NCBI GenBank assembly: GCA_900074885.1
Contig: FJUW01000091.1
Span: 180,503-244,502 of the forward strand
Source of the DNA: Rhynchosporium graminicola
Lineage: Eukaryota; Ascomycota; Leotiomycetes; Helotiales; Ploettnerulaceae
Length of the DNA: 64,000 nt
Direction: 5' to 3'
In this document: one piece after another, positions 24,091-36,780 of the stretch
Layout: each line of letters opens with the position of its first letter
How positions within the stretch are numbered: the stretch's first letter is position 1
Translations under genes and position numbers: made by a program
Notes under the pieces: model-generated
Databases searched by the model: none
What the model saw: the letters and a program-made list of their open reading frames with translations, nothing else
Told to the model about the DNA's origin: nothing

Positions 24091-25367
24091 GAGCAGGCAG
24101 GTGAACGGTGTATGATATGGGGTGGTGATTGGCTTTGGCGAATCTTGATTTTGAGCTCTGGTTGCAGAGAACAAGCGCGGCGTTAGCGGCTGGATGCATA
24201 CTCTCTGGCGTCTTGACCGACATACTTGACTTGGTCTGGATCTCATGGTTTGGCGTTTGAATGGCAATGGTATACTAGCGCAAAATAGGGAGTGGAAGTG
24301 TATATCAAATGCGTATTGTAAGAAATATTCACGAGCTTGCCTGAGCCAGGGCAGGGTCTCTGCTCTGTACCTATATATAGGAAACCAGGTATAATCTGAA
24401 TAAGTGCCTGGAATTCTTCGTTCTCTTTCTTTTTCTTTTTGGAAATCGAGCTCGCGAGAGTGAGTGGGAAAGGAAAAGCTGTTTATACTGAACATGAGGA
24501 AGTATTAATCATTCTACCACTCGTACAGCTGAGTTTGTTCTACCAAGGCTTGGAATGTGATCCGAGGAACGGAGAAGTTAGTAAGCTAATCCGATGTGAA
24601 AGATCGCCCGTTTTGGAGATCAGGGGCGACAAACATTTGTATGGTTCGGCAAGCTGTGTATATGTAGGTAGGATAGATAGATAGATTTATGGTACAGGAC
24701 ACGTGGGTATGATATAACGAAGCGGAAGTTGGCTTGGCGAAATGGAAGCAGGAGCAAAAGGTGGAGCTTGTGTAGTGCGTACGTGTTAGAAGCCCTGGAA
24801 AACTATCGCGACCTTAAAAATTGCTCAGCAGTGTTCTCTCCTTACAGTATAAGCTCGAATTGGAGTTGCGAGGTCGGTTCCTGTGCTTGGCAGTCGTTTC
24901 TTCTAAACTGGGCTGCGAAAAGGGGTTGTTTTGTTTACGTGCCCCGTTCACGCGATACAAAGCGAGAACTTCATATTATTATTCGACTTATAATAGCAAT
25001 TGACCCCGATGTACTAGGGTGTCCATTAAACACTCACTAATGATATAAATGACAATGGCAAGATGACTCTGACGATGATAACAGCTGTTATGAAATTCTT
25101 TTCTCCCCGCTTGTGATCTTTCTAAGCTTTCTAGAATTCCTTTCCTCTTGACGATTCTTCGCCGGTTCAATCACTCATCAGAAGGAATTCTTGTATCAAA
25201 AGATACTGACTACATCTACACCACATCAACTCTCTTCCGTTCAGGATGTCGCCTACATCGATCGATAGCTAGATTAGCCTTTATCAACTATCAGCTAGCT
25301 GAATCCAGACCAGATTGGTTACCGGTACCACTAGCCTATTCCTCTTTCTGCCGAAGGACACACCTCT
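24091..25367. other. Region 3' of the TFC3-like gene, no supported gene
   Basis: Normal composition. The 81-codon frame at 24439-24684 and the frames near 24729-25040 show no motif, no splice pattern and no coding bias. A coding-like stretch in another frame begins at an ATG near 25244 but has early stops. The right end may hold the 5' part of the broken gene that follows. Confidence 0.45.
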
Positions 25368-26216
25368 ATGAACATCAATACCAGATCCTCAAGCCCTGAC
25401 CAACAGACGCCGTCCTCGGGAGCCAGAAGAAGAAGAAGGAAGCCAACTAGCAAAGATACGGAAAGACAGAAGCATTACTGCATCAGCGCCCGATTCGGCT
25501 CCCTCTCCTACTCTTGCCGTTCCCATCGCCTCTCTTCTTCCTGTGTCTTCTTCTCTCGCCACTCCCTTTCCTTCACACCACAGGCCTTCCCCTTCTCTAT
25601 CCCTACCTCTCGCTAACCTCTCCCATATGTTAACAACAGCTTACAAAATAGCTCCTGTCCTTACTCTAACTTCTATCTTCTCGCTTCGCCGCGGCAACTC
25701 TTTCAACCCGCTAGGTTTACCACTATGAGCCGCGATTCCGGGAAGAGATCTCAATATATGGAGAGACGACTTACACGGCACCTTGAGTGTAAACCGCGCT
25801 ACCCTGCTTAGGACTAGAGCTATGAAGATCTGAGTAAGTAGCACACCGTCCATGTACCAACCAAGCAATCCGTTGATTCCTTCCGGGATGAGGCAAAAGA
25901 CGAGATCAAGTACACTAGAAGAGTAGAGTATGAAGGTATTTACCGGAGACTATAGAGTGCTTGGCCCTAGAGATGGATAGAGAGATTAGAGAATCCGAAT
26001 AGGTTAGCGCAAAAGATGAATTGGAAGCAGTCAGTAGTCGAGAAGAGAGTATATATCAACGTTAGAACTAACCGCAACGCTTCGGATCTCCATGGGTATA
26101 AGCCGTAGGAGGAGAATGGTTCATCGGGGGAACTAGGTCGTATTTAGAGAGAGGGGAGTTTATACGCGGTTGGGAGAGATATAAAGTAGAATCAGATATA
26201 GGAGATTCGGGACTTA
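25368..26216 (+). pseudogene. Host gene inactivated by RIP-type stops, cut by mariner
   Basis: One plus-strand frame keeps coding character from an ATG at 25368 for 283 codons to the mariner insertion at 26216, interrupted only by one TAA (25614) and about nine TAG codons in the second half. Each stop is explained by a CAG/CAA or TGG codon hit by a transition. Readable parts are an Arg/Lys-rich N-terminus (GARRRRRKPTSKDTERQ), then MSRDSGKRSQYMERRLTRHL, SVDSFRDEAKDEIKYTRRVE and RWIERLENPNRLAQKMNWKQ. The first ~250 bases have normal CA/TG content and the damage increases to the right. The family is not recognised. The ATG is not certain because the same frame has a TAG at 25332 that could itself be mutated. 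The missing 3' part should lie beyond the transposon block. Confidence 0.5.
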
Positions 26217-26935
26217 CAATAACCCATTTTAAGTATTAGCGGAAATGCGTAAAAGCGCGATTTTCGCGTCCCGCATTTCCTTCCCCCTTTATAAACTATA
26301 TAAAAATACTACTAATTCGAACTCCTCTTCGAGATACTGATAGTAATCGTCGAAGAAGAGGTAAAGAGCTCACTCCTTACGAGAGGGGTAAGATTACAGG
26401 TCGAAGGGAGGCTAGCGATTTACTAAATGAAATTAAGGCTATATTTAGCCTCTCGAGAGGGGTTATTCGATATACTTTAGCTATAATATAAGTCCGTAAG
26501 GATAGCAGATCTCTCCCTCGCAGTAGTACTCTAGTTAAGTATAGTAGCAGGTCTCGAAGACGAATACTTATATATATATATACGCTTTCACTCGAAATTA
26601 ACTTACGAGTAATATCGAAAGTATACTAGCCTTGAAATAAGTAACTCCTATATATACTGCCTTACGATTAAAGAAGTGATATTATACTAGCGAGCTAAGA
26701 AGAGACCTGAGCTCTTAAAGGAGGTAGTAGCTCTTCGACTATTATAGTATTATTATTGAGCTTATTAGAAGACTTCGAGGTAGCGGAAATACATATAGAG
26801 TAATAAGTATTTAATAGAGCAAGAGAAGGAGGGGGAGGTCGTATAAGTATAAGATTATTCGAGCGATAAATAGAAGCTCTTATACGTCGAAACTTATAAG
26901 AAGAGTAAAGGGATACGTATAATAGTTTTAGTAGC
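26217..26935 (+). mobile_element. Tc1/mariner element, 5' part
   Basis: Begins after a TA dinucleotide (26215-26216) with an end sequence starting caataacccattttaagta, similar to the ends of fungal Tc1-like elements. From about 26366 the plus strand encodes the transposase helix-turn-helix region (ELTPYERGKITGRREAS, then SRGVIRYTLA and SRSLPRSS). The frame continues with RIP-type stops to 26935, where Gypsy-A interrupts it; it resumes at 33680. Stops and lost CA/TG show that it is inactive. Confidence 0.7.
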
Positions 26936-27430
26936 TATCACGAACCAGCATAGTTCTTAGCACCAAAACCGTCCTAGCACCAGAATACTGATAGTACCAC
27001 CTAGTAGTATGTACTAGACGAGTTTTATACCAGAAAAGAGTTAGTACTATTAGAGGAAAGGCACTAACATAGTTATAGTATAAACCAGCGAGTAGTACTA
27101 TACGTCTACCTATATTAAAGTAATAATAATATTATAGCTATAGGTGATCTAGGATCACGTGATATACTAGACTACTAGATAGGTCGCGAGAGCTTACGCG
27201 CTCTATAAGACGGTCTTGCATAGCTAGTATAAGGGAACGAAGGTTCTATATAAGACTAGCACTTCTGCTATTAGATAGGAGCTTTATGCTCAAATTTATA
27301 TAGCAATCAATACTTACTTATAATATCTTAATTCCAATTAAGAACTGAACTTCTTATTTACTTTACTTTATAGCTAATACTAACTGACGAGCCTATATAC
27401 CGCGTACTAGTCAGAACTAGGAACGTTATA
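26936..27430 (+). repeat. Gypsy-A 5' LTR
   Basis: 495 bp, pairs with 33180-33674. Contains a CACGTG palindrome (gatcacgtgat, near 27155) and a TATA-like tctatataagac (near 27248), plausible promoter elements. Confidence 0.88.
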
Positions 27431-30400
27431 CTTTAAGCACCTCACTTGAAGTATCGTTAGTAAGAACGAAATAGCCCCTAAAGAAGGATTAGTTATAGGA
27501 GAAAGATCCTAAGTCAGTAAGACAGAAAAGATTAATAAAGTCACCTTACCCTGAGTCAACCTGCCTGATACCTATTATAGAAACTATAATAACTTAAGTT
27601 AATTTATCCTTTAGTACTAAATATACCTCGCCTTTAATAGAGATAAGTTCGAAGCAGATTCCCTTAAAGTACTATAGATTACTTCGTTCCTCTGTGATAC
27701 TGCAGCCCACTAGATCGAACCGGCCTTAAGTGATTACTTAGTTAATCGATACCTAACCGGGGCCTGTTCTACCGCTATAACCGAAAAGAGTCGAGTTATC
27801 TTTCGAACTATCGCAGGCTTTACTACGGCTATTAAAGGAGTCTTTAGAGACCCTAATAAGAAAGAATAAGCCGAGAAGCACCTGCTCGGAATTCGATAGC
27901 GAGGATCTGTTTACGAATATACTACCGAGTTCTACTGCTACTTCATGCGGTTGGACTAGATAGATAGTAGATTAAGAGCTTAATACTACTAGGGCCTTAA
28001 GGAATATATTAAAGATAAGCTTTCTAGGACTAATAAACTAGATAACCTAGAAGACCTGATTAAATCGTCTACTACTATTAATAAACAAATCTAGGAACGA
28101 GCGAAAGAAAAAGGAGGATACTTTACCTTTACTTACTTCCGGAAACCTTAATTTCTATAATAATATAGTAAATATCAGGGAAATTTCTAACCTTACCCGA
28201 ATAATAAATATAACTACTATAATCCGATAGAAATAGATAGAATAAAAAGAGGATCTAAGGGCTAAGCTAAGAAAGATAAACGCCGAGAGAAGAGCTTATA
28301 CTATACGTATAGTAAGCTAGGATATCTCGCCCGTGATTATTCTTAGAAGAAGAAACAGGGAAGGAAACCCTAGAATAAATCCAAGAGAGAGTTCGGACTA
28401 GCCGAAAGGAAGCTAAATTACTAAGAAGCTTCTAGCGCAGAATAGAGCTCATAGGACTTTATGGCTTATAAATCTAGCGAAGAATTCGAAGAGAACTTAG
28501 TTAAACTTCTAGACGAAGACTAAGAAAGCTAGAGTATTATAGATAAAAGTAACTATCTGCATAATAATCTTCTATATAATAACGAAAACTGGACTCTTCG
28601 AAATCATAATAATAGAAAAAGAATATAGGTTTATAATAGAACTAAGTCCGATTTTATAGAATATTACCGAACTTATAATATACCTAACCCGGGTATAGAC
28701 TACGTTATTACTTACCGCGATACTATTACTATTATATTCCAAGTTAATACCGGGGATATCGAGGAACGACTAGATCGTTACGTAGCCAACCTCGAAGGAG
28801 AACTAGAACTAAAAGAATTCGAACAATTAGATCGGTTCCTTTAAATTAAGAATACTTAGGCTATTACTAAGGAAACAGGAGGGGAATATTATTAGCAGAG
28901 AAGATAGCACCTATTAGAACTAGCTACTTATTAAAGAACAGTACTAGATCCGATTCATAAGTAGGTTAATCTCTATCACTATATACCCTATACCCTAATT
29001 ACCTACGAACCCGGCCTTAGGACCTGGTTAGACGAAACAATAGGGAGAATTATTAAGAAAGCACGCGATTACTCCGTAATAGAACTACTATACCTAGAGC
29101 TTACTACTACTAGAGGGTTCGATCAGTTAATCTTACTAGTTATAGTAGATAGTATTAAGATAAAAGCACTTATTGATTCAGGAGCTATAAGACGCTTTAT
29201 AAACCTAACTTTTATCGAGAAATAGAATATTCCTACTACTATTAACCTAAAACTATACTGCCTTACTTTATTAGATAGGAAAAGCGCCGGATTAGACGGA
29301 TAAGTCCGCAGAAGGATAAGAGGAATAAAGATAGTTATTAATAGATACGAAGAAACGCTTTACTTCGATATTATACCTACTAGATAATACGATATTATAT
29401 TAGGAACGTTATAGCTATATAACTATAATCCTAGCGTAAACTAGGTAACTAAGAAGGTCACGTTTAGTAACTGTAAATATAAACGCAATTAACTAGCTAG
29501 TAAAAGAGAGGCTAGCGCCGCCTCCTTAATAATAACGCCGATAGACTCTAGCTAGTTAAGTCAAGTTCCTAGTTAGTTAGAACCTAGGAATTATCCTAGT
29601 TAGATAGATAATATTCGGGAATAGCTACCCGAACTATATAGGAAGTTCTCGAAATTGTTCGAGGATCCGCAGGATATAAGAGCTCTACTTAAGTATAAAC
29701 CCTAGGATTATGAAATAAACTTCAAGGATGGATTTATACTTATTATAGAGAAACTTCGCTACTATAACTATAATACTATAAGGATACTTAAGGAGTATCG
29801 GGAGTTAAATATAAAGAAAGGATAGATTCGGAAATCCAAGTCACCCTGCGCTATTAATATACTAGTAGTTAAGAAAGCAGGAGATCCTAAAGGGAGACCT
29901 TATAGAGACTATCGGATAATTAATAATAGGATAATAAGAGATATATACTCTTTACTAAATACTTAGTACCTGCGGGATAAGCTAGCTAGAGTAAAGATAT
30001 ATACTAAGTTAGACTAACGTAACGCGTTTAATTTAATCCGAATTAAGAAGAGACACGAGTAGAAGACTACTTTCGTATTGCCCTTAGGGCTATAGGAATA
30101 TATAGTAATACTATTCAGCTTAACTAATACCCTAGCTATATATTAGAGATAAAATAATAATATTCTTAAAGATTTTATTAGGAAATTCGCTATATATTAC
30201 CTAGATAATATCCTAATATACTCGGAAACTATCGAGGCACACTAGGGCTATATTACCTAAGTTATAGAAGTATTATATAAGGTAGATTCTAGACTAAAGA
30301 TATCGAAATATGAATTATCAGTTAAGTAAGTCACTTTCCTAAGATATATTATTCGCTCGGGAGAGATAAGTATTAACCTAGAGAAAATCAGAGCCGTAAA

Positions 30401-33179
30401 AGAATAGGAATCACTAAAGAATATTAAGGATATATAATTATAGTTAGGTTTCGCTAACTTCTACTAATAGTTTATTAGAAACTATTCTAAGATTACCGAA
30501 CTACTTATAAGCTTAATAAGGAAGGGCATTCCTTTCACCTGGACTAGCTAGTATAAAGAAGCTTTTCAGAGAATTAAGAAAGAATTCATAAAAGAACTAA
30601 TCCTATACAGTTTCGACGAAGAGAAGGAAAGTATAATAGAAATAGATACCTCTGATACTTATACCGGCGCAGTATACCTATAGCGAGATAATAAAGGACA
30701 ACTATACCTAATCGCTTACTTTTCAGAGAAAATATCTCCGGCCGAATAGAATTATAATATCTATAAGAAAGAACTTATAGCGATCGTCAAAGCACTTAAA
30801 TACTAGAAAATATACTTATAAGGAGCTAAGTTCCCAGTTATCGTCTATACTAACTATATGAATCTTCGAACTTTTATAACTACTAAAGTCTTAAATAATC
30901 GTCGATTAGCCCGATAGTCAGAGGAACTCGCCTCTTTTAATCTAGTTATTAAGTATATATAAGGAAAAGATAATATACGAGTAGATACTCTAAGCAGATT
31001 ACTAGGTTATAAGGACGATAAGGTCTATAATAAGACCGCTTTACTCAGATAGCTAGATAATAGAGATATAGTTACTAACGTCCGAGAAGCTACTGCGATT
31101 AAGTAAGAAATTAAGGGACCTTAGTACGATACCTTAAAGGAGGCCTAGAAGAAGGATAGAATATCCCTAGACGAGACTAAGGAACTTATTATAAGAAATA
31201 TGATTAAGAATAGTATTATACGAGTTAACAGGAAAGTTTAGCTTCTGCTAAGCTTAGTAGAAGTATATATTAAAGAATAATACGAGCTTCCCGCGTATAG
31301 ACACTAAAGGATACGAAGAACATATCTAAGGATTTTAAGAAACTACTAGTCGGAAGGACTCCGCCGAGTAGTTAAAGAAGTACTAGCTAATTATGATACT
31401 TATATTAGGAATAAGTCTTCCCGATATGCACCTTATAAGCAGATAATTATAGTACTAATACCGCTAATATCTTGGAAATCGATATCATAGGACTTCATAG
31501 GGCCGTTACCGCTATCGAAGGACCCGGTCACGGGAGTTAGCTATAATATAATACTTGTTATTATAGAAAGACTTACTAAGTATATAATCTTAGTACTAGT
31601 CTTATCCACTCTTACGGCCGAATACTTAGTATAGGTATACCTTAAGAAGGTAGTCTCTAAGTATAGAGTACCTGAAGAAATCGTATTAGATCGAGATAAG
31701 CTATTTATATTAAAGTTCTAGAATACTTTAATAAGGTTCCTAGGGACTAAACAGAAACTATTAACGGCCTTCTATCCTTAGATAAACAGAGGAAATGAAA
31801 GAATAAACTAAGTAGTTAAAGTATATTTACGCTATTATATTAACTATTAATAAAATAATTAGGTAGAACTACTACTACTTATAGAGTTTATATATAATAG
31901 CTCGACTACGGAAATAATAAAGGTTATATTATTCTTCGCTAATTATAGTTACGAACCTGTCGCCTATAGAGAACCTAACTTAATAGTTAAGGATAATAAT
32001 ATAGCTCGTATCCAGGTCCGAAATATCCAGGACCTCTATAAGGAACTCGCAGAGGAACTCTAGTTTATAGTAAAGAAGAATACGCACTACTATAATAAGA
32101 ATCGTAGTCAGGAGCTAACGCTATAGGAGAGGGATAAGGTTTACTTTCTACGAAAAAATATTAATATATAGAGACTAAGCGATAAGCTGGACTATAAGAA
32201 ACTTAGACCTTTTAAAATTAAACGTATTAAAGGACCTTTGAATTATAAACTCTAGCTACTAGCTATAATAAAGAAAATATTCCTGATATTCTATATATCC
32301 TTATTAGAAAAAGCACTACCGGGAGCACTACTAGCCCCGAAGATATACGCTAAACTAGTTAACTTACTCGTAGAATACGATATAGAAGAACTACTAAACT
32401 ATTAGTATAAACGAGGTATTATCAGATACCTAGTGAAATAAAAGAACTACTTATATTCGGAAAATATATAAGAACCTAAGTTAAGCTTTTACTACCTAGT
32501 ATTACTAGCTAATTTCTATCGATAAAACCCAGATCTGCCTAGAGCAGGTCCGCAGGGTCGAAAGGAAGGTCGATCGTCAGGTCGAACGAGGGGTCGACAG
32601 GGACGTCGGAACTAGAGGGTTCCGCGCCTGCTAGCTTAGCGTCTTTAAGCGCCTCCTCCTTTTTCTGTTTCTCCTTTTCTTCTTTTTCTAGAGCTTTAAG
32701 AGTATCGAGCTTAGCTATCGAGTTCAGACTAGTAATAATTATCTTTTACTGCTATTCGTATAAGAAACGTTTCTATTTCTTTAACCTTATAATTCGCGTA
32801 TAGAACTCGGCTATAGCTAAGTCTTCCTTATCTTCTAATTTCTCGATTTAGGAATCTAGACTTTCCTATTCGGAAGCTATAGGCATCTAGTTTCTTATAC
32901 GAATATCGCAGGATTTATTTAGTCGGGCGTAACGACTATATCTAGTTAGTTTAGGATCGCGAGGCGATATATACTCTTTATATTCCGCTTTTTCATATCT
33001 AGTATATAGTATTATGATTTTACTACTTAATTCTATTTATCTTCCGAGTGTAATATAATCGACTCGTTTAGTTAAGCGTTCAGGGGGCATAATAAAAGAA
33101 GGAGACGGCCGTAGGTAGTCGTCGATATTTCCTTAGGCGTACTTAAGCGTAAGGACACGCTAAGACAGAAGGGGGATAG
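27431..33179 (+). pseudogene. Gypsy-A gag-pol remnant
   Basis: A single degraded gag-pol in standard Ty3 order: gag, zinc knuckle, protease, reverse transcriptase, RNase H, integrase. The protease active-site D-S-G survives. The reverse transcriptase YxDD has become YLDN, and the integrase region still reads DFIGPLPLSKDP and FLGTKQKL. Stops are almost all TAG or TAA at former Gln/Trp codons. No product is expected. Confidence 0.8.
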
Positions 33180-33674
33180 TATCACGAACTAGTATAGTTC
33201 TTAGCACCAAAACCGTCCTAGTACTAGAATACTAATAGTACTACCTAGTAGTATATACCAGACGAGTTTTATACTAGAAAAGAGTTAGTACTATTAGAAG
33301 AAAGGCACTAACACGGTTATAGTATAAACCAGCGAGTAGTACTATACGTCTACCTATATTGAAGTAATAATAATATTATAGCTATAAGTGATCCAGGATC
33401 ACGTGATATACTAGACTACTAGACAGGTCGCGAGAGCTTACGCGCTCTACAAGACGGTCTTATACGGCTAGCATAAAGGAACGAAGGTTCTATATAAGAC
33501 TAGCACTTCTGCTATTAGATAAGAGCTTCGTGCTTAAATTCATATAGTAATTAATACTTACTTATAACGTCTTAATTCCAATTGAGAACCGAACTTCTTG
33601 TTTACTTTACTTTATAGCTGATACTAACCGACGAGCCTGTATACCGCGTACCAGTCAGAACCAGGAACGTTACA
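33180..33674 (+). repeat. Gypsy-A 3' LTR
   Basis: 495 bp copy of 26936-27430. It keeps more CA/TG (it ends gaacgttaca, where the left copy ends gttata), so the two LTRs were mutated to different degrees. Confidence 0.88.
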
Positions 33675-33808
33675 GTAGCCTTTTAGGGAGATAGGGAGAG
33701 GTCTGATCTCCTTATTCTCAAGCGTGACTTCGAGTTAAAGAAGAATAAGTACTCTGCGAACTCCTACCTCGCACTTCTCGAAGAATTAGTTATCCTAAAC
33801 TATACTAA
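33675..33808 (+). mobile_element. Tc1/mariner element, middle part
   Basis: After the gtagc duplication the transposase frame resumes in phase: GDRERSDLLILKRDFE then KYSANSYLALLEELV, a block typical of fungal Tc1-like transposases between the catalytic acids. It ends at 33808, where hAT copy 2 (and Gypsy-B at its edge) interrupts it. The remaining 3' part is not in the window. Confidence 0.65.
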
Positions 33809-33809
33809 C

Positions 33810-34028
33810 TATTACAGCAGGGCACACGGAGTGACAATATGACTTGTATTCGCCCTTAGGGGGTGCGCGTAGTAAGGAGAAGAAAAGATAAGGAGAAGAG
33901 GTTCTACTCTCGACTCCTTCCTTAAGGTATAGCCGTAGGGCTATACTGATTAATCTGCCGCGGTTACTAAGGCTCGCTTACCCCGTTATACCTGGAGGCC
34001 TAAGGCTCCTCACGTATAAGTCGTGATA
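33810..34028 (-). repeat. Gypsy-B LTR, left
   Basis: 219 bp starting tattacagcag and ending tcgtgata; pairs with 60710-60928. It is followed by ttacccccct, the complement of a polypurine tract. Confidence 0.85.
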
Positions 34029-36535
34029 TTACCCCCCTCTCCTATAAGGCTTCGTCCCCGAAGCGCGAAAAAATCGCTACTTCTTGCTACCTCTCTTGAA
34101 GAATTACGTACGAGTAGTAGCTATTATAGGCTTATTATCCTCTAACTTGCTATAGTTATTAATATTATTATTATACGCTTCTAGCTATTTTAGGAGAAAT
34201 CTTAAGAGGCCTTTTATAGTTAGATACTATAGATAGAAACGCTTAAATAAGTAAGGAGCTATTATAGCGTCTAAGTAGAGGTACTATTCGAGGTTATTAT
34301 TAGCTTCGGTCCACTTGATTTAGTATTATAAAGTACCGCGAGAGACCCTAGAACCTAAGATAGCTTCAATCTCCTATTCGTCTTACTCTAGTAATAGTTA
34401 GATTAATACTAGTACTTATCGTACTTATCCTAGTAGCAGGTTTTCAGTATATTTATATAGCGAATATAAGTAGAAAATAAGGTAGATTTACTACTCCTCT
34501 AGTAACTTAAGTTTCTAACTCTCTCCTACTTTTTCTAGTACTTCTACTAGTCTATACTACTTATCAGAGAGCTTCCGCGAAAGTCTATCTATCTTCTAAT
34601 TCGCTATAGAAATAAGAACTAAATCTCTAACTCTCTAATCTACTTTATAGCGACTATAATTAGCTAGCCGCTCTATTTTATCTTATTAACTTTTAAGCGA
34701 GGATTTAGCGAATTCAGTAGTATCTAGTATCCGGGTTACTATATATAGCGTATCCTCACGATTAAGAGCCTCTATAGCAGTAGCTAATAGTAAAAGGTTA
34801 TTCAAGTCCTAAGAGGTTCTTACTTCGTAACTATTCAATAGCTGAAACAGCGATATAATACTAAGAGACTTATAAGGAAGCGTAAGCTATACGATATCTA
34901 TAACTAGTAGAAGCGAGCTCTAATTATCTTAGTAATACGAGCAGAATAGATATAATCTCTACTTAATATACTAGTTTATAACCTCTATTTAACTATCGAC
35001 GTTTAGGTTATAAGCAGTAGTAAGCTTAACCTTTATACTAAGGATTCGATAGTACTTATTCTAGAAACTAGAAATAAACTATAGTCTCTGATCTAAGACT
35101 ATAGAATCTAGTATACTAAAGTATTAACTCTAATAGATAGCGAATAGCTTAGCTATTTATTATACTATAATCGTCTTATAGTAAGGAATTAATATCAGTT
35201 TCTTAGATAGTCTATCTATTATCACGAAAGCTATATTATAACCTCCCTTGTCTAGTAGTAGCTCAGTGAAATCTATAGTCAGGTATTAGTAAGAGCGTGC
35301 GGGAATAGGCAGGGGATAGAGGAAACCAGGAGTTTTATCCCTCTTTACCTTTATATAAGTATAACTATAATTTATAATATATCTAGAGATATCTGCAGTT
35401 ATCCTCTTCTAGTAATAGCTTCGTCTAAGAAGTAGCTTAACTTTTGAGTTCCTTGCGTACGCGACTTAAGGTTATATATAGATATATCGAATTAGCGCTA
35501 TTCGTAGCTTAAGAGGCTCCGTTAGGACCTCTAGCTATCCTTATAAAATAGCTTACTATTAACTAGCTAGTAATTAAAGTACTATTACTTTGCCTTATTA
35601 TAGAGTAGTTTAAGCCCTAGCGACTCTTTATTTACTATAAAAACTTAGTCGATAATATCGTAATTCTCGATATCGTAAGCGACTATCGATATAGCGTCAG
35701 GGGCCTTACTAACTAGAAACTCTTCTTCTAAGAGCTCTAGTAGTACTAGATCAACTAGTAAGATAGTCTCATGAGTGCTAAGCAGCGAGGTAACGCCCTG
35801 ATCCGCGCGGTAGAGTTAACTATAGTTAACTTTATTAACCTCATAGTCAACGACTTCTATATAAGCGAGTTAAGTCTAAGCTATTTCCTTAAGAATCTCC
35901 TTACTAATTTTATTATTAGGAATCATCTGCTAGTTATATAGAGCTCGCTTCCTAGCTTCTAATAGAGAGAGGTCTTAATCTCTATAGGAGAGTATATCTA
36001 CTAAGATATTCGTAACTCTAGTTTAGTATATAATCTTAAAGTAGAATTAGGCAAAGACCTCCGCTTATCGTACTTATTAGATATTAAGATCTTTCATTAA
36101 TATAAAGTACTCTAAGGCGCAGTAATCTATATAGATATAGACTATCTTCTATATACCTAGTAGCTCAGGCTTATACTATTAAAAGGAATAGAAGATCGCT
36201 AAGAGCTCTTTATTATATATTAGGTAATTTAGCTCTATATCGATTATATTCTTTGAAAAGAAACTAACTAAGTGAAATATACTATTATCTTAGAGTTATA
36301 AGAGCACGCTAGCTACTACTCTATTAGAAGAGTCGGTTTTAAGTCTAGTTTCCTTAAAGGGATCGTAGTAATATAGAATCAGAGCTAACTAGAGAGCTTA
36401 ACAGAAGCGCTCCTAAGCTTCCTAATACTTATTTTCAAAGCGAAAAGGGATATCTTTCCCGGTAAGGAAAGTAAGAGAGTAATAAATACTATTATAGTCT
36501 TTAATAAATCGATAGTAGAAGTTATAAAACCCTAG
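34029..36535 (-). pseudogene. Gypsy-B pol 3' part (RNase H to integrase)
   Basis: Degraded minus-strand coding. At the right edge, GFYNFY..FIKDY is the end of the reverse-transcriptase/connection region, followed by an RNase H block with TDSSNRVVASVLL and FSKNIIDIELNY (about 36150-36480). The remainder to 34029 should be integrase, but I identify no single motif with certainty. RIP-type stops throughout. Confidence 0.6.
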
Positions 36536-36780
36536 TGTGACGCTTGCTCTAGAAAGGTCTCAAAACTACCTTAGTAATAAGACCTCACATTGCTATGAAT
36601 ATGAAGTAATAAGAATCAACTTAGAATCTATAACTAAAGAGCTAAGAAGTAGAAGAGAGGAGAGAAAGTATATATAAAAGGGGCTCTACGGAGCTCTCGG
36701 TAATCTCGCTTAGTATACCCGATTAGGAGTACTTACTAGTCCTACTAAGTCCCTGCTAGTTATATGCTATAACTATCATA
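36536..36780 (-). repeat. Gypsy-C LTR, left
   Basis: 245 bp starting tgtgacgcttgc and ending aactatcata; pairs with 50429-50673. The first ~150 bp match the Gypsy-D LTR and the rest differs. Confidence 0.82.

Larger units (their letters stand above)
26936..33674 (+). mobile_element. Gypsy-A, Ty3/Gypsy LTR retrotransposon (RIP-inactivated)
   Basis: Two 495-bp LTRs (26936-27430 and 33180-33674) and the 5-bp duplication gtagc (26931-26935, 33675-33679). Orientation is plus, with the polypurine tract gaagggggatag just before the right LTR. Domains in order: a zinc knuckle whose Cys codons have become Tyr codons (about 28297-28341), an aspartic protease (ALIDSGA, 29166), a reverse transcriptase (YYLDNILIYS, about 30195-30225), RNase H (about 30640-30790) and an integrase core (about 31470-31800). 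Every frame has RIP-type stops. The element sits in the catalytic region of the mariner transposase. Confidence 0.9.

Noticed and set aside
24439..24684. 81-codon plus-strand ORF downstream of the TFC3-like gene
   Set aside because: No domain, no splice or promoter pattern, and alternative frames are equally open.
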